Counted from the first letter of the stretch, positions 1 through 11,485 are shown. The stretch is DNA of 64,000 nucleotides from Kosakonia oryzendophytica (GCF_900094925.1 NZ_FMAY01000005.1:1-64000), one strand, 5' to 3'. The notes: generated from the letters alone by a model not told the origin. Translations and numbers: made by a program.

Positions 1-351
1 GACCGATCAGGGCCCGGAATTTACCTGCCGCGCGCTCGATCAATGGGCCTTTGAGCATAGTGTGGAACTACGGCTTATCCAGCCAGGTAAGCCAACGCAG
101 AACGGATTTATTGAGAGTTTTAACGGACGCTTTCGCGATGAGTGTCTGAATGAACACTGGTTCAGCGATATTCTTCATGCCCGGAAAACGATTAATGACT
201 GGCGGCAGGATTATAACGAGTGCCGTCCCCATTCATCGCTGGATTACCAGACACCAGCTGAATTCGCAACGGACTGGCGAAACAGGAAATATGAAGAAAA
301 ACCAACCGACATTACTAACTGAAGGTTGTATCTAATCCCGGGGGCAGATCA
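1..351 (+). mobile_element. 3' end of an IS3-family insertion sequence
   Basis: The window opens inside an IS3-type element. The transposase reading frame ends at 322. Thirty bases later the sequence ends in ...GGGGGCAGATCA (340-351), whose complement begins TGATCTGCCCCC. A TGA...-starting terminal repeat is typical of IS3-family ends, so I place the right boundary near 351. The left end lies outside the window, so the matching inverted repeat and target duplication cannot be checked. Base 352 onward belongs to a different, broken element. Confidence 0.7.
2..322 (+). CDS. IS3-family transposase (OrfB), C-terminal part
   Basis: The frame is open from the window edge to the stop at 320-322, giving 106 residues. 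It carries the end of the rve/DDE integrase core: a DQGPEF motif at the first residues supplies an Asp, and [15 protein letters not shown] supplies the catalytic Glu. It ends with the conserved YNxxRPHSSLxxxTPxEF tail. This is the usual signature of the IS3-family OrfB/OrfAB product, which cuts and joins IS ends. The N-terminal helix-turn-helix part and any OrfA frameshift site lie off the window. The intact end suggests the copy could be complete upstream. The IS subgroup is not determined. Confidence 0.85.
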   Translation, partial: TDQGPEFTCRALDQWAFEHSVELRLIQPGKPTQNGFIESFNGRFRDECLNEHWFSDILHARKTINDWRQDYNECRPHSSLDYQTPAEFATDWRNRKYEEKPTDITN

Positions 352-432
352 GTAAAGTTGTAATGTCCGTTCTGGGCTAAGTTAAGATGTCCGTCAGGTA
401 GATTTACCCTCAAGGGATTCTGATGACGGCTC

Positions 433-606
433 ATGCAGCGGAGTTTTTTTACTTTGGATGAAGTTAACCGACTCAAAATCATTCAGGATGTCGTCGACCG
501 GCGTCTGACCACGCAGATCGCCGCGCAGCACTTGGGTATCTCTTGTCAGCTATATCAAGCTAGGGCATGTGAAAATTTCGGCGGCTTGATAGTGATGCTT
601 AATTGA
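433..606 (+). pseudogene. Truncated ISNCY-type transposase (N-terminal fragment)
   Basis: An ATG at 433 opens a frame whose first 39 residues (FTLDEVNRLKIIQDVVDRRL, then TTQIAAQHLGISCQ) match the N-terminal helix-turn-helix of ISNCY/IS1202-group transposases as I know them. After residue 39 (base 549) similarity stops. The frame runs 18 unrelated residues to a stop at 604-606. A full transposase would have more than 400 residues, so this is a 5' remnant cut by a later recombination near base 550. The direct repeats ATGTCCGT at 363-370 and 387-394 upstream may belong to the old element end. Confidence 0.6.
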
Positions 607-723
607 GGTTAATCAACATCTGTTATTTATGCTCTACATGCAATGTAGGTAGAATTATAGATTATTTTAAATAATCAAAAATTTATTATATTAATCAATG
701 ATGAAACACCAATGCATCAGCGT

Positions 724-1917
724 TTATGAAACATCAACATCGATGTCAGTGCTGCTTACCCATCCATCAAGCTTATCAGCCCATTCCTGCATCATCACTT
801 TACGCTCATCAAGATACGTCGCATGGTTGTAAGTGCGGCGAACATTGTTGGTATCAGCGTGCGCAAGCTGAGCCTCGATAGCATCAGGCCGATAGCCCAT
901 CTCGTTTAAACGGGTACTTCCTGTAGTTCTGGTTGCATGTGGACTATAAGTTCCGCTCCAGCCGAGGCTTTTAAGTAGCTGACGCAGCGAGTGTGATGTC
1001 ATCGGGCCACGTGGGTTATCTCGTCCCGGAAAAAGGTGCTGTCGATGCCCGGTTAATCCCTGTAGCGTTTTGAGCATGTTGACGGCTTGAGAGGGGAGGG
1101 GAATAACATGTTCCCTACGAGCTTTCATGCGCGTCGCCGGTATGGTCCATAGCGCATTATCGAGATCGAATTCTGCCCATTCAGCTTCGGTGACTTCGGC
1201 TGGCCGCGCCAGCGTCCACCACATTAGCCACATGCAATAGTTAACCTGATATGAGCCGCGACTGTTATCAAAACAGCTTAATAGCTTCCCGATTTGCTGT
1301 GGATTCAATGCCTGTTTATGCTGTGTCTTATTCGCCGGAAGCGCCTTGCGTACAGGCCAGACAGGATCGCTGTCAGCTCTAAGCGTTGCCACTGCCAACT
1401 CGAAAACCGATGAAATGGTACGTCGGGCTTCAGCAGCAACAGTCGGAGCGCCGCGTTTAGCGGTTTCCTGAAGAATTTTAAGAATGTGGTGTGGGGTGAT
1501 CTCTCTGACAGGGAGCTTACCGATTGCGGGGAAAACCACACGTTCAAGCATATCCAGTCGGCGTGTTTTGGTAATTTCGGCCCAGTCTTTCATCTGCAAC
1601 CACTCTTTGGCGATCAGCTCAAAGGTGTTAGAAGCATCATTGACCTTGCGGATCTTATCTAACTGACGAGCCTGTGTCGGGCTAACTCCATCTGCGACTT
1701 GCCTACGCGCTTGCTCGCATTTCTCGCGAGCTTCGGCGAGCTTTATCGCTGGATACTCACCCAACGCAAACATGCTTGATTTACCGTTGAGTTTAAATCG
1801 ATAGCGCCATGCCTTTTTGCCATTGGGTTTCACTTCGAGGTAGAGACCATTAAAGTCATTGAGTCGATAGAGTTTTTCTTTCGGCCTGGCAGTGCGGCAT
1901 TGCGTATCAGTGAGCAT
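724..1917 (-). CDS. P4-type tyrosine recombinase (integrase)
   Basis: This 397-residue protein has the layout of P4/CP4 integrases. An N-terminal DUF4102-like arm-binding domain (about 1-85) is followed by a core-binding domain (about 95-185) and a catalytic domain (about 200-380). The catalytic residues can be read: R238 in ARPAEV, H327-x-x-R330 in SPHATR, H353 in LAHAD and the tyrosine Y363 in RTYNHATY. The length is normal and nothing is broken, so it may be active. Its start points at ychF across a repeat-rich 214-bp gap, the position expected of an attachment site. Upstream IS debris marks the rest of the element. The family integrates islands and P4-like prophages, often at tRNA genes. 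Here the neighbour is the ychF 3' end. Confidence 0.92.
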   Translation of the reverse strand: MLTDTQCRTARPKEKLYRLNDFNGLYLEVKPNGKKAWRYRFKLNGKSSMFALGEYPAIKLAEAREKCEQARRQVADGVSPTQARQLDKIRKVNDASNTFELIAKEWLQMKDWAEITKTRRLDMLERVVFPAIGKLPVREITPHHILKILQETAKRGAPTVAAEARRTISSVFELAVATLRADSDPVWPVRKALPANKTQHKQALNPQQIGKLLSCFDNSRGSYQVNYCMWLMWWTLARPAEVTEAEWAEFDLDNALWTIPATRMKARREHVIPLPSQAVNMLKTLQGLTGHRQHLFPGRDNPRGPMTSHSLRQLLKSLGWSGTYSPHATRTTGSTRLNEMGYRPDAIEAQLAHADTNNVRRTYNHATYLDERKVMMQEWADKLDGWVSSTDIDVDVS

Positions 1918-2131
1918 AGCGGGTCCTTGACTATTTCTTATACCGTTATTGTACTCACCTAAAATGATAATGAAAACGGATTGTACTCATCTATGTACTC
2001 ATTTTAGACTGCGCTTTCATGAGATCACATGAGACAATGTGGAATAAAAAATCCACGCAAGTGCGTGGATTTTAGAGGGTTTTGTGAGCTTCATGAGATG
2101 TTATGAAACCTCATGAGACAACAAAACTTAT
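1918..2131. other. Candidate attachment / integrase arm-site region
   Basis: The gap between the integrase start and the ychF stop holds two sets of short direct repeats. TGTACTCA occurs at 1950-1957, 1982-1989 and 1994-2001. CATGAGA occurs at 2018, 2028, 2092 and 2112, always followed by T or C in the order T, C, T, C. Such repeats are what integrase arm-type sites look like. The ychF terminator lies between the second and third CATGAGA copies. The crossover core itself cannot be named from one end of the element. Confidence 0.45.
2041..2072 (-). terminator. Terminator after ychF
   Basis: AAATCCACGCA (2049-2059) and TGCGTGGATTT (2062-2072) form a perfect 11-bp stem with a 2-base loop. On the minus strand it is followed by TTTTTATTCC, so it fits rho-independent termination of the pth-ychF transcript. 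Confidence 0.8.
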
Positions 2132-3223
2132 TTAGACGTTAAACAGGAAGTTCATGACGTCGCCGTCTTTGACGATATAGTCTTTACCTTCTGAACGCAT
2201 TTTGCCGGCTTCTTTCGCGCCTTGCTCGCCTTTGTAAGTAATAAAGTCTTCATAGGCAATAGTCTGGGCGCGAATAAAACCTTTTTCAAAATCGGTGTGG
2301 ATTTTCCCTGCCGCTTGCGGCGCGGTCGCGCCAACCGGAATGGTCCACGCGCGGACCTCTTTCACACCGGCGGTGAAGTAGGTTTGCAGGTTCAGCAATT
2401 CGTAACCGGCGCGGATCACACGGTTCAGGCCCGGCTCTTCCAGCCCCAGTTCTGCCATAAACTCTTCACGATCGGCATCGTCCAGCTCGGCGATGTCGGA
2501 CTCTACTGCGGCACAGACGGCAACCACGACAGAGCCTTCTTTGGCGGCGATTTCACGCACCTGATCCAGATACGGGTTGTTCTCGAAACCATCTTCATTG
2601 ACGTTAGCAATGTACATGGTCGGTTTCAGCGTCAGGAAGCTCAGGTAGCGGATGGCTGCTTTATCTTCGTCCGTCAGATCCAGCGAACGCAGCATGCCGG
2701 CATTTTCAAGCTGCGGCAGGCATTTTTCCAGCGCGGCCAGCTCGGCTTTTGCATCTTTATCGCCGCCTTTGGCTTTCTTCTGCACACGATGAATCGCGCG
2801 TTCGCAGGTGTCCAGATCGGCCAGCGCCAACTCGGTATTGATAACGTCAATGTCTTCCGCTGGATCCACTTTGTTGTTCACGTGGATGATATTGTCGTTT
2901 TCAAAGCAACGTACAACGTGACCGATGGCTTCGGTTTCACGGATGTTGGTCAGGAACTGGTTGCCCAGGCCTTCGCCTTTGGACGCGCCTTTTACCAGAC
3001 CGGCGATGTCCACAAACTCCATGGTGGTTGGCAGAATACGCTGCGGTTTGACGATTTCCGCCAGCTTGTCCAGACGCGGATCGGGCATCGGTACGACACC
3101 GGTGTTCGGCTCAATGGTACAGAACGGGAAGTTAGCCGCTTCGATACCGGCTTTGGTGAGCGCATTGAACAGGGTGGATTTACCTACGTTGGGCAGGCCA
3201 ACGATACCGCATTTGAATCCCAT
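2132..3223 (-). CDS. ychF: Redox-responsive ATPase/GTPase YchF (OLA1 family)
   Basis: This 363-residue protein has the same length as E. coli YchF. The P-loop is GLPNVGKST near residue 9, the G3-like motif is [10 protein letters not shown] (about 68-77), and the protein ends in the TGS-type domain (about 280-363). YchF binds the ribosome, prefers ATP over GTP, and is known to damp oxidative stress responses. The NVEDG-type loop replaces a normal NKxD specificity motif, as is usual in this family. It follows pth on the same strand with a 127-bp gap, as in E. coli. On its 3' side the chromosome is interrupted by the integrase element. Confidence 0.97.
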   Translation of the reverse strand: MGFKCGIVGLPNVGKSTLFNALTKAGIEAANFPFCTIEPNTGVVPMPDPRLDKLAEIVKPQRILPTTMEFVDIAGLVKGASKGEGLGNQFLTNIRETEAIGHVVRCFENDNIIHVNNKVDPAEDIDVINTELALADLDTCERAIHRVQKKAKGGDKDAKAELAALEKCLPQLENAGMLRSLDLTDEDKAAIRYLSFLTLKPTMYIANVNEDGFENNPYLDQVREIAAKEGSVVVAVCAAVESDIAELDDADREEFMAELGLEEPGLNRVIRAGYELLNLQTYFTAGVKEVRAWTIPVGATAPQAAGKIHTDFEKGFIRAQTIAYEDFITYKGEQGAKEAGKMRSEGKDYIVKDGDVMNFLFNV

Positions 3224-3350
3224 GATGTAATTACCTTAATCTCTTGATAATCAACCCGTTACTAAAAACGGATTGCAGAAAAGTGAATAACTTCGCCTAT
3301 TATACACGTAACCGCTGTAACGCGCGGCAAAAAAGCCGCAGCGCACGGTT

Positions 3351-3935
3351 TTACTGCGCCTTAAAGGCGTGCAGGCGGTTAGTGGCTTTGGTTAAACCAT
3401 CTTTCAGCCAAATCTCGGTACAACGCGCCGCTTCGTCTACGGCATCGTCGATCAACTTCTGTTCAGAAACCGGCGGCTTACCCAGCACAAAGCCAACAAC
3501 TTTGTTTTTATCGCCCGGATGACCGATTCCCACGCGCAAACGGTGAAAATTCGGGTTATTCCCCAGTTTGCTGATAATGTCCTTCAGGCCGTTATGACCG
3601 CCATGCCCGCCGCCGAGTTTAAACTTTGCCACACCGGGCGGCAGATCAAGCTCATCGTGCGCGACCAGAATTTCGTCCGGGTTAATGCGATAAAACGTCG
3701 CCATCGCCGCGACGGCTTTCCCGCTGAGGTTCATAAACGTCGTGGGAACCAGCAGGCGTACATCTTCGCCAGCCAGATTGATGCGCGAGGTGTAACCAAA
3801 AAATTTCGGCTCGTCACGCAGTGGGGCGCGGGCGCGATCCGCCAGCAAATCCACATACCAGGCGCCCGCGTTGTGGCGTGTCGCGGCATATTCGGCGCCG
3901 GGGTTTGCCAGCCCGACAATCAGTTTAATCGTCAC
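3351..3935 (-). CDS. pth: Peptidyl-tRNA hydrolase
   Basis: Pth cleaves peptidyl-tRNA released by stalled ribosomes and recycles the tRNA. The 194-residue protein shows the family signature: [17 protein letters not shown] near residue 8 contains the catalytic His, followed by [18 protein letters not shown] and [13 protein letters not shown]. Length equals E. coli Pth. It lies directly upstream of ychF and is divergent from ychH. Confidence 0.98.
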   Translation of the reverse strand: MTIKLIVGLANPGAEYAATRHNAGAWYVDLLADRARAPLRDEPKFFGYTSRINLAGEDVRLLVPTTFMNLSGKAVAAMATFYRINPDEILVAHDELDLPPGVAKFKLGGGHGGHNGLKDIISKLGNNPNFHRLRVGIGHPGDKNKVVGFVLGKPPVSEQKLIDDAVDEAARCTEIWLKDGLTKATNRLHAFKAQ

Positions 3936-4107
3936 TTTTTATTCCTGACCAGATCAATCTTCGGCGCGTAGTGTACGTTGTGCAGCGCGCGATGACAAAA
4001 TTCTCACAGCGAAACGCGAATAATGTTAATGATTGCTCTCATGAACCATTCGAATTTCAACGAGTTCAGTAGCTTATTTGTAAATTTGTGTTAGTCGGAT
4101 ATGTGTA

Positions 4108-4152
4108 ATTGTGATCGCCTCCGCAACCGCTATAAAGCTCGCTGTCTATACT
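4108..4152 (+). promoter_or_regulatory. Candidate CRP-dependent promoter of ychH
   Basis: A CRP-like site with a strong TGTGATCG half and a weak right half lies at about 4108-4129. A TATACT -10 box follows at 4147-4152. The spacing puts the CRP centre about 41.5 bp before the expected start near 4160, the class II arrangement. E. coli ychH is known to be CRP-dependent. The rest of the 272-bp pth-ychH gap shows nothing else I can name. Confidence 0.55.
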
Positions 4153-4207
4153 TTATCCACAAGGATTGGGGTGATACCCGTCCAACCCATCGTTCCGGAG
4201 GTGACAT

Positions 4208-4483
4208 ATGAAACGCAAAAACGCTTCGTTACTCGGTAATGTGCTTATGGGGTTGGGGCTCGTGGTGATGGTTGTTGGAGTGGGATACTCCATTTTAAAC
4301 CAGCTTCCGCAACTTAACCTGCCACAATTTTTCGCACACGGCGCGGTACTGAGTATTTTCCTGGGGGCTGTGCTTTGGCTTGCGGGGGCACGTGTTAGCG
4401 GTCATGAGCAGGTGTGCGATAAGTACTGGTGGGTACGTCACTATGACAAACGCTGCCGTCGCGATCGGCAAAATCACAGCTAA
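4208..4483 (+). CDS. ychH: Stress-induced inner membrane protein YchH
   Basis: This 91-residue protein has two predicted membrane segments (about 9-30 and 42-62) and a short basic tail (YWWVRHYDKRCRRD). It matches E. coli YchH nearly residue for residue except at the C-terminus. The family is tied to stress survival and biofilm behaviour, with no known enzymatic role. The start follows a GGAGGT ribosome site at 4196-4201. It is convergent with dauA across a shared terminator. Confidence 0.95.
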   Translation: MKRKNASLLGNVLMGLGLVVMVVGVGYSILNQLPQLNLPQFFAHGAVLSIFLGAVLWLAGARVSGHEQVCDKYWWVRHYDKRCRRDRQNHS

Positions 4484-4500
4484 CAGATGTTCATGTCGAT

Positions 4501-4528
4501 AACGGTTCCCGCAGGAACCGTTTTTTTT
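4501..4528 (+). terminator. Terminator after ychH
   Basis: AACGGTTCC (4501-4509) pairs with GGAACCGTT (4514-4522) and is followed by eight T residues. It ends ychH transcription just before the convergent dauA stop. Confidence 0.85.
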
Positions 4529-4560
4529 GGTGATGCGCAAAACGGTGTTGCGCACCTGAA

Positions 4561-6240
4561 TCAGATATCGGCCAGCGCCGCGTCGCGGTTCGGGAAAAAA
4601 GCCAGCCGGCCAGGAATGGGTTGAATACCTGCGCGGGCCAGCGTACGCAGCGGCTGGAATTCCAGATTGCTGACACGAAGCTCCGTGCCTTCCGGCAAAC
4701 GAGCCACAAAGCGGCGGAAAGCATCCAGTCCGCCAGCATCCAGTACCGGAACGGCGTCCCATTTGAGTACGACGATGCGTTTCCCGGCAATGCGCGTTTC
4801 CAGATCGCTGAACACACCTTCGGCGGCGGCGAAGAACAGCGGACCGATCACGCGCAGCACCAGCACATCTTCTGGTACTTCGACATTAACAGCCGCCAGG
4901 TGAGTCATGCGCGCAATGCGGCGCATAAACAATAATGATGCCAGTACGATGCCGACGCTGATGGCAATAACCATATCGAACAGCACCGTCAGTGACATAC
5001 AGAGCAGCATCACGATGATGTCGTCCGCCGGCGCGCGGCGTAGCAGATCAATCACCTTATGCGCCTCGCTCATGTTCCACGCCACCATCAGCAACAATGC
5101 CGCCATGGCCGAGAGGGGGAGCCATGAGAGCAGGGGAGCCAGCACCAGCAACGCCATGATCACCAGCAGTGCGTGGATAACCGCCGCAATGGGGGATGTT
5201 GCCCCGGCGCGAACGTTCGCCGCAGAACGGGCAATCGCTGCGGTGGCGGTAATGCCGCCAAAGAACGGTGCGATGATGTTGCCCAGGCCCTGGCCGACCA
5301 GTTCGCTGTTGGCTTTGTGCTTGGTGCCGGTCATACCATCCAGCACCACGGCGCAAAGCAAGGATTCAATGGCCCCCAGCATCGCCATCGAAAACGCGGC
5401 TGGCAGTAACGCCCGTAATGAATCCCAACTCAGGGTAAATGTCGAACCTGGTAGATCCCACGGTAGCACCAGTTGCGGTAGAAGTTGGGGAATGCCGTTG
5501 CCCTGGCTGCCATCGGCCAGCACGTAGTGAAATTGTGAGCCGATAGTCGCGACATGGCCGCCGAGCAGGTTAACAACCAGCATGACCGCGCAGCCTGCAA
5601 GCAACGCAGGCAGATGGCCCGGCAGGCGCAATCGCAGGCGCGGCCAGAAGATCAGTGTTCCGAGCGTGACCACGCCGATAGCGGCATCGCCAGCATTCAC
5701 GGTGGGCAGCGCCATCACCAGCGCGCCGACTTTTTGCAGGTAGTGCTCCGGCACGTGCGTCAGTTGCAGGCCAAGAAAGTCTTTGATCTGCATGGTGGCA
5801 ATCGTGATGCCGATCCCGGAGGTAAAGCCGAGCGTGACGGAAAGCGGAATGTATTCGATCAGGCGGCCAAAGCGCGCCAGACCGAAGAGGATCAGAAACA
5901 CGCCGGACATCAACGTCGCGACCAACAGTCCCGCGAGGCCAAACTGCTGCGAAACGGGATAGAGGATCACCACGAACGCGGCGGTCGGGCCTGAAACGCT
6001 GTAGCGCGAACCTCCGCTCAGCGCAATCACGATACCGGCAATGGCTGCCGTATAGAGTCCATATTGTGGCGCGACGCCGCTCCCGATTGCCAACGCCATC
6101 GCAAGGGGAATCGCAATAATCCCGACCGTTATCCCGGCGATCAGATCCCGGGTAAAGCGGGCGGCGGTATATTTTTCTTTCCAGCACGCGTCAATCAGCG
6201 CGCGAAAAGGCATAACATGAGGAGAGAGCAGCTTGTTCAC
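4561..6240 (-). CDS. dauA: C4-dicarboxylic acid transporter DauA (SLC26A/SulP family)
   Basis: This 559-residue SulP transporter, formerly ychM, is known in E. coli as an aerobic succinate importer at acid pH and a partner of fatty-acid enzymes. The membrane domain covers about 20-430. Motifs include [18 protein letters not shown] with [10 protein letters not shown] in the first third, the typical SulP signature. A cytoplasmic STAS domain follows (about 440-555), with [14 protein letters not shown] as its conserved loop. It is a single gene between the ychH terminator and the prs terminator. Confidence 0.95.
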   Translation of the reverse strand: MNKLLSPHVMPFRALIDACWKEKYTAARFTRDLIAGITVGIIAIPLAMALAIGSGVAPQYGLYTAAIAGIVIALSGGSRYSVSGPTAAFVVILYPVSQQFGLAGLLVATLMSGVFLILFGLARFGRLIEYIPLSVTLGFTSGIGITIATMQIKDFLGLQLTHVPEHYLQKVGALVMALPTVNAGDAAIGVVTLGTLIFWPRLRLRLPGHLPALLAGCAVMLVVNLLGGHVATIGSQFHYVLADGSQGNGIPQLLPQLVLPWDLPGSTFTLSWDSLRALLPAAFSMAMLGAIESLLCAVVLDGMTGTKHKANSELVGQGLGNIIAPFFGGITATAAIARSAANVRAGATSPIAAVIHALLVIMALLVLAPLLSWLPLSAMAALLLMVAWNMSEAHKVIDLLRRAPADDIIVMLLCMSLTVLFDMVIAISVGIVLASLLFMRRIARMTHLAAVNVEVPEDVLVLRVIGPLFFAAAEGVFSDLETRIAGKRIVVLKWDAVPVLDAGGLDAFRRFVARLPEGTELRVSNLEFQPLRTLARAGIQPIPGRLAFFPNRDAALADI

Positions 6241-6304
6241 AATGGGATGTCATCCGTGAATGCGTCTGTAACGGGTTAATAAATCATACAAGTCATGTTC
6301 GGAG

Positions 6305-6334
6305 ATAAAAAAACCCGCCGTAGCGGGTTTTTTC
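6305..6334 (-). terminator. Terminator after prs
   Basis: AAACCCGC and GCGGGTTT form a stem around a CGTA loop at about 6311-6330, with A/T runs on both sides. It stands between prs and dauA, both on the minus strand. Confidence 0.85.
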
Positions 6335-6345
6335 TAACGCAGCGA

Positions 6346-7377
<1,032 letters not shown>

Positions 7378-7418
7378 TTAAAGAGCGCGATGCAACGTCT
7401 GGAACATGAGTGACGTTG

Positions 7419-8288
7419 TCACCGGAGCTCAGCTTGCCCGGCGATGGCTTGCGCTAGCGGCGAGAGGTTGACGCCTCGCGCGACAAAACCGTTTAGCCAT
7501 TCCGGGGCTTGCTCAAGCACCTGACGAGCGGCGGATTCGGTGTCAAATTCGGAAAAGACACAGGCTCCTGTGCCAGTCAGGCGCGACGGCGCGTATTCTA
7601 ACAGCCAGGAAAGCGCCGCATCAACCTCGCGAAAACGTTTTCTTGCGATAACCTCGCAATCGTTGCCGAATTCACATTTTAGTAACGTCTCAATGGACCT
7701 TTTCGGTGTATTTCTCGGCAACTCTGGATCCTTGAAGATGACCGGCGTAGGGATGCTTACGCCGGGATGCGCCACCAGATACCATTTTTCCGGTGGGTTA
7801 ACGGGCGTAAGCACTTCACCCACACCTTCCGCGAATGCGGCATGCCCACGCACAAATACCGGCACATCTGCGCCAAGCGTCAGCCCCAGTTCCGCCAGTT
7901 CGTCTACGCGCAAATTACAGCGCCACAGGTGGTTTAATGCCACCAGTACGGTGGCAGCATCCGAGGAGCCGCCGCCCAGCCCGCCGCCCATTGGCAAGCG
8001 TTTATCGATGGCAATATCCGCACCGCTGCCCGCCGCTAACCGCCCGGTTTCTGCGGCGCGTTTCATCAGCATACGGGCGGCGCGAACGATAAGATTGTCC
8101 GCATCGGGCACGCCATCAATCGGCGTCAGCAAACGAATCTCGCCATCATGGCGGGGTTCAATGTGTAAGGTGTCGCCATAATCCAGAAACTGGAACAGCG
8201 TCTGTAAGGTGTGATAACCGTCAGGGCGTTGACCGGTAATGTATAAAAAAAGATTGAGCTTCGCCGGAGCCGGCCAGGTGGTCATCAT
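7419..8288 (-). CDS. ispE: 4-diphosphocytidyl-2-C-methyl-D-erythritol kinase
   Basis: IspE phosphorylates CDP-ME in the MEP isoprenoid pathway. The 289-residue GHMP kinase starts with [15 protein letters not shown], with the catalytic Lys near residue 10. It has the ATP-binding glycine loop [17 protein letters not shown] (about 94-110), catalytic Asp in GADVPVF, and motif [11 protein letters not shown]. It is six residues longer at its C-terminus than the E. coli protein I recall. Its start overlaps the lolB stop by four bases, so the two are translationally coupled. Confidence 0.97.
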   Translation of the reverse strand: MMTTWPAPAKLNLFLYITGQRPDGYHTLQTLFQFLDYGDTLHIEPRHDGEIRLLTPIDGVPDADNLIVRAARMLMKRAAETGRLAAGSGADIAIDKRLPMGGGLGGGSSDAATVLVALNHLWRCNLRVDELAELGLTLGADVPVFVRGHAAFAEGVGEVLTPVNPPEKWYLVAHPGVSIPTPVIFKDPELPRNTPKRSIETLLKCEFGNDCEVIARKRFREVDAALSWLLEYAPSRLTGTGACVFSEFDTESAARQVLEQAPEWLNGFVARGVNLSPLAQAIAGQAELR

Positions 8289-8908
8289 TTAACGATCCAG
8301 TTATCCATTTTTAGCTTGATGCGCTGGCTACCGTCACTCAACTCCATGTTTGCAGGCAGAGAAGGCTGGGTTTTGCTGTCATAACCGCCATAAACCACTT
8401 TCCAGGTTTTGCCGCCCTGGCTGTAATTGACTTCACTCAGGCGATACTGATCGTCAAGGGTATAATCGGTCGCTTCGCCCGGCAGGCCAAGGATCCACTG
8501 ACGCAGGCTGTTGAGCGGAATCGGCATACCGGTCAGTTTGCCGATCATCTCTTCGGCATCGTCAGCGGTATAATGCTTGCCTTTGTTATCCACCAGTTCA
8601 ACAGAGCCCGGTTGCGCGTTCAGCTCCAGTTCGGTGCTGCCGAGGGGATTCGTAAGCAGAAGACGGTAGCGATCCTGCCCGGTCTGCTGCCAGAAGAAAC
8701 GGGCGTAGACTTTTTGTTGGTCGGAAAGATAAGCAAAGGCGCCGCGTGTTTGATACTGGCTTAACGCGCGGACTTGCTGCTGGTGCTGACGCCACTGCGG
8801 CGCGTCAGGACTTTTGCCCGGGCCTTTTGGCGCAGTGATCGTACAGGCGGTGAGAACGAGGCTGGCCAGTGGCAGCAGGCGAATAAGGCGGGAAGCAGGC
8901 AAAGTCAT
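8285..8908 (-). CDS. lolB: Outer-membrane lipoprotein receptor LolB
   Basis: LolB takes lipoproteins from LolA in the periplasm and inserts them in the outer membrane. The 207-residue precursor has a type II signal with lipobox LTAC, so Cys22 is the lipidated residue. The mature beta-barrel body matches E. coli LolB (for example [13 protein letters not shown] and [12 protein letters not shown]). It begins the lolB-ispE-prs minus-strand run and is divergent from hemA. Confidence 0.97.
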   Translation of the reverse strand: MTLPASRLIRLLPLASLVLTACTITAPKGPGKSPDAPQWRQHQQQVRALSQYQTRGAFAYLSDQQKVYARFFWQQTGQDRYRLLLTNPLGSTELELNAQPGSVELVDNKGKHYTADDAEEMIGKLTGMPIPLNSLRQWILGLPGEATDYTLDDQYRLSEVNYSQGGKTWKVVYGGYDSKTQPSLPANMELSDGSQRIKLKMDNWIVK

Positions 8909-9040
8909 AATGATGACAAATCCTTGAGATACGTTGCAGTTATTACCCCTAATGCTAGCGTCGTGATGAAACAGCGTCTACGTTCAAGTTGTCTTAAATC
9001 ATTAAATTACCAATTACTCCGAAAGGGTAGTCTCTCTTTT

Positions 9041-9069
9041 ATTGACCACGCGCATCCTGTATGATGCGC
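9041..9069 (+). promoter_or_regulatory. Likely hemA promoter with -10 in an inverted repeat
   Basis: A TATGAT -10 box at 9060-9065 lies inside a perfect inverted repeat, GCGCATC (9050-9056) and GATGCGC (9063-9069). The -35 region is poor: TTGACC at 9042-9047 is too close (12 bp) and TTTATT is only weak at the right spacing. The rest of the 200-bp lolB-hemA gap shows no other site I can name. Confidence 0.5.
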
Positions 9070-9109
9070 AGAGTCTAACCTTATCAACGTTGGTACTATT
9101 CCCGCGCCC

Positions 9110-10366
9110 ATGACCCTTTTAGCACTAGGCATCAACCACAAAACGGCACCCGTTTCGTTGCGAGAACGCATTGCATTTTCGCCGGAAACGCTTGACCAGG
9201 CTCTGGAAAGCCTGCTCTCGCAGCCGATGGTGCAAGGCGGAGTGGTGCTGTCGACCTGTAACCGCACTGAACTTTATTTGAGCGTTGAAGAGCGGGATAA
9301 CCTGCATGAAGCGCTGGTGCGTTGGCTGTGCGATTATCATCATTTGCGGGAAGACGAAGTCCGCCAGAGCTTGTACTGGCACCAGGATAACGACGCGGTC
9401 AGCCATTTAATGCGTGTGGCCAGCGGTCTGGATTCGTTGGTTCTCGGCGAACCACAAATTCTCGGTCAGGTTAAAAAAGCCTTTGCCGATTCTCAGCGCG
9501 GGCATCACAACGCCAGCGATCTGGAGCGCATGTTCCAGAAATCCTTCTCTGTTGCGAAACGAGTGCGCACCGAAACCGATATCGGTGCTAGTGCCGTGTC
9601 CGTTGCGTTTGCTGCCTGTACGCTGGCGCGGCAAATTTTCGAATCACTGGCGTCGGTGACGGTGCTGCTGGTTGGCGCTGGAGAGACCATCGAGCTTGTA
9701 GCGCGGCATCTTCGTGAACACAAAGTGCAGAAAATGATCATTGCCAACCGCACCCGTGAACGCGCGCAGGCGCTGGCGGATGAGGTGGGAGCGGAAGTGA
9801 TCTCGCTGAGCGATATTGATGAGCGTCTGAAAGACGCTGACATCGTGATCAGCTCTACCGCCAGCCCGTTGCCGATCATCGGCAAAGGGATGATGGAGCG
9901 CGCCATGAAGGCCCGGCGTAATCAACCTGTGCTGTTGGTGGATATCGCCGTTCCGCGCGACGTTGAACCGGAAGTCGGTAAAGTCGCTAACGCCTATCTC
10001 TACAGCGTGGACGACCTGCAAAGCATCATTCAGCACAACCTGGCGCAGCGTAAAGCCGCGGCGGTACAGGCAGAAACAATTGTCGCCCAGGAAACCAGTG
10101 AATTTATGGCCTGGCTGCGTGCACAAAGCGCCAGCGAGACTATCCGTGAATACCGCAGCCAGTCTGAAGTTGTTCGTGATGAGCTGACGGCAAAAGCGAT
10201 CGCTGCGCTGGAGCAGGGTGGCGATCCGCAGACTATTATGCAGGATCTGGCGTGGAAACTGACCAACCGCCTGATCCACGCACCAACCAAATCTCTTCAG
10301 CAGGCTGCCCGTGACGGGGACGATGAACGCCTGCATATTCTGCGCAACAGCCTCGGGCTGGATTAG
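9110..10366 (+). CDS. hemA: Glutamyl-tRNA reductase
   Basis: HemA reduces Glu-tRNA to glutamate-1-semialdehyde, the first committed step of C5 haem synthesis. The 418-residue protein has the catalytic Cys50 in [10 protein letters not shown], the [17 protein letters not shown] loop, an NADPH-binding domain ([17 protein letters not shown], about 183-199) and a C-terminal dimerisation helix region. The enterobacterial enzyme is degraded when haem is plentiful, acting through its N-terminus. It heads the hemA-prfA-prmC-sirB2-sirB1-kdsA run. Confidence 0.98.
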   Translation: MTLLALGINHKTAPVSLRERIAFSPETLDQALESLLSQPMVQGGVVLSTCNRTELYLSVEERDNLHEALVRWLCDYHHLREDEVRQSLYWHQDNDAVSHLMRVASGLDSLVLGEPQILGQVKKAFADSQRGHHNASDLERMFQKSFSVAKRVRTETDIGASAVSVAFAACTLARQIFESLASVTVLLVGAGETIELVARHLREHKVQKMIIANRTRERAQALADEVGAEVISLSDIDERLKDADIVISSTASPLPIIGKGMMERAMKARRNQPVLLVDIAVPRDVEPEVGKVANAYLYSVDDLQSIIQHNLAQRKAAAVQAETIVAQETSEFMAWLRAQSASETIREYRSQSEVVRDELTAKAIAALEQGGDPQTIMQDLAWKLTNRLIHAPTKSLQQAARDGDDERLHILRNSLGLD

Positions 10367-10402
10367 CACAACAATCTCTTATTACAAGGTGCACTTACGC
10401 CT

Positions 10403-11485
10403 ATGAAGCCTTCTATCGTTGCAAAACTGGAAGCCCTGCATGAGCGCCATGAAGAAGTTCAGGCGCTGCTCGGTGACGCGCAAACCATCGCCGACCAGGA
10501 CAAGTTTCGCGCGCTGTCGCGGGAATTCGCGCAGTTAAGCGATGTATCACGCTGTTTTACTGACTGGCAACAGGTTCAGGAAGATATCGAAACGGCGCAA
10601 ATGATGCTTGATGATCCGGAAATGCGTGACATGGCACAGGACGAGTTACGCGACGCGAAAGAAAAAAGTGAACAGCTTGAACAACAGTTGCAACTTTTAC
10701 TGCTGCCAAAAGATCCGGACGATGAACGTAATGCGTTTGTTGAAGTGCGTGCCGGGACAGGTGGTGACGAAGCGGCGCTGTTCGCAGGCGACCTGTTCCG
10801 TATGTACAGCCGTTATGCGGAAGCCCGTCGCTGGCGCGTAGAGATCATGAGCGCCAACGATGGCGAGCACGGTGGATACAAAGAAGTGATTGCCAAAATC
10901 AGCGGTGACGGTGTCTATGGCCGACTCAAATTCGAATCCGGCGGTCATCGTGTACAGCGCGTTCCCGCCACTGAATCACAGGGCCGTATCCATACCTCGG
11001 CCTGTACCGTGGCAGTGATGCCGGAACTGCCAGAAGCAGAACTGCCGGACATTAACCCGGCTGATTTGCGTATCGACACCTTCCGCTCTTCCGGTGCGGG
11101 CGGGCAGCACGTTAACACCACCGACTCCGCAATTCGTATTACTCACTTGCCGACAGGCATTGTGGTGGAGTGTCAGGATGAGCGTTCGCAGCACAAAAAC
11201 AAGGCCAAGGCGTTATCCGTGCTGGGGGCGCGTATCCACGCAGCGGAAATGGCCAAACGTCACCAGGCGGAAGCCTCAACCCGTCGCAACTTACTGGGCA
11301 GTGGCGATCGCAGCGACCGTAACCGTACCTATAACTTCCCGCAGGGGCGCGTGACCGATCACCGCATTAACGTGACGCTTTACCGACTGGATGAAGTGAT
11401 GGAAGGCAAGCTGGATATGCTGATCGAACCGATTGTGCAGGAGTACCAGGCTGACCAACTGGCGGCACTCTCCGAGCAAGACTAA
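10403..11485 (+). CDS. prfA: Peptide chain release factor 1
   Basis: RF1 ends translation at UAA and UAG. The 360-residue protein has the GGQ hydrolysis motif at 233-235 and the anticodon-like region in domain 2. Its length equals E. coli RF1. The GGQ glutamine is methylated by PrmC, whose gene overlaps the prfA stop by one base. It follows hemA after 36 bp. Confidence 0.98.
   Translation: MKPSIVAKLEALHERHEEVQALLGDAQTIADQDKFRALSREFAQLSDVSRCFTDWQQVQEDIETAQMMLDDPEMRDMAQDELRDAKEKSEQLEQQLQLLLLPKDPDDERNAFVEVRAGTGGDEAALFAGDLFRMYSRYAEARRWRVEIMSANDGEHGGYKEVIAKISGDGVYGRLKFESGGHRVQRVPATESQGRIHTSACTVAVMPELPEAELPDINPADLRIDTFRSSGAGGQHVNTTDSAIRITHLPTGIVVECQDERSQHKNKAKALSVLGARIHAAEMAKRHQAEASTRRNLLGSGDRSDRNRTYNFPQGRVTDHRINVTLYRLDEVMEGKLDMLIEPIVQEYQADQLAALSEQD

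Noticed and set aside
2222..3247. A 341-codon open frame antisense to ychF
   Set aside because: It covers the conserved ychF frame and has no domain of its own.
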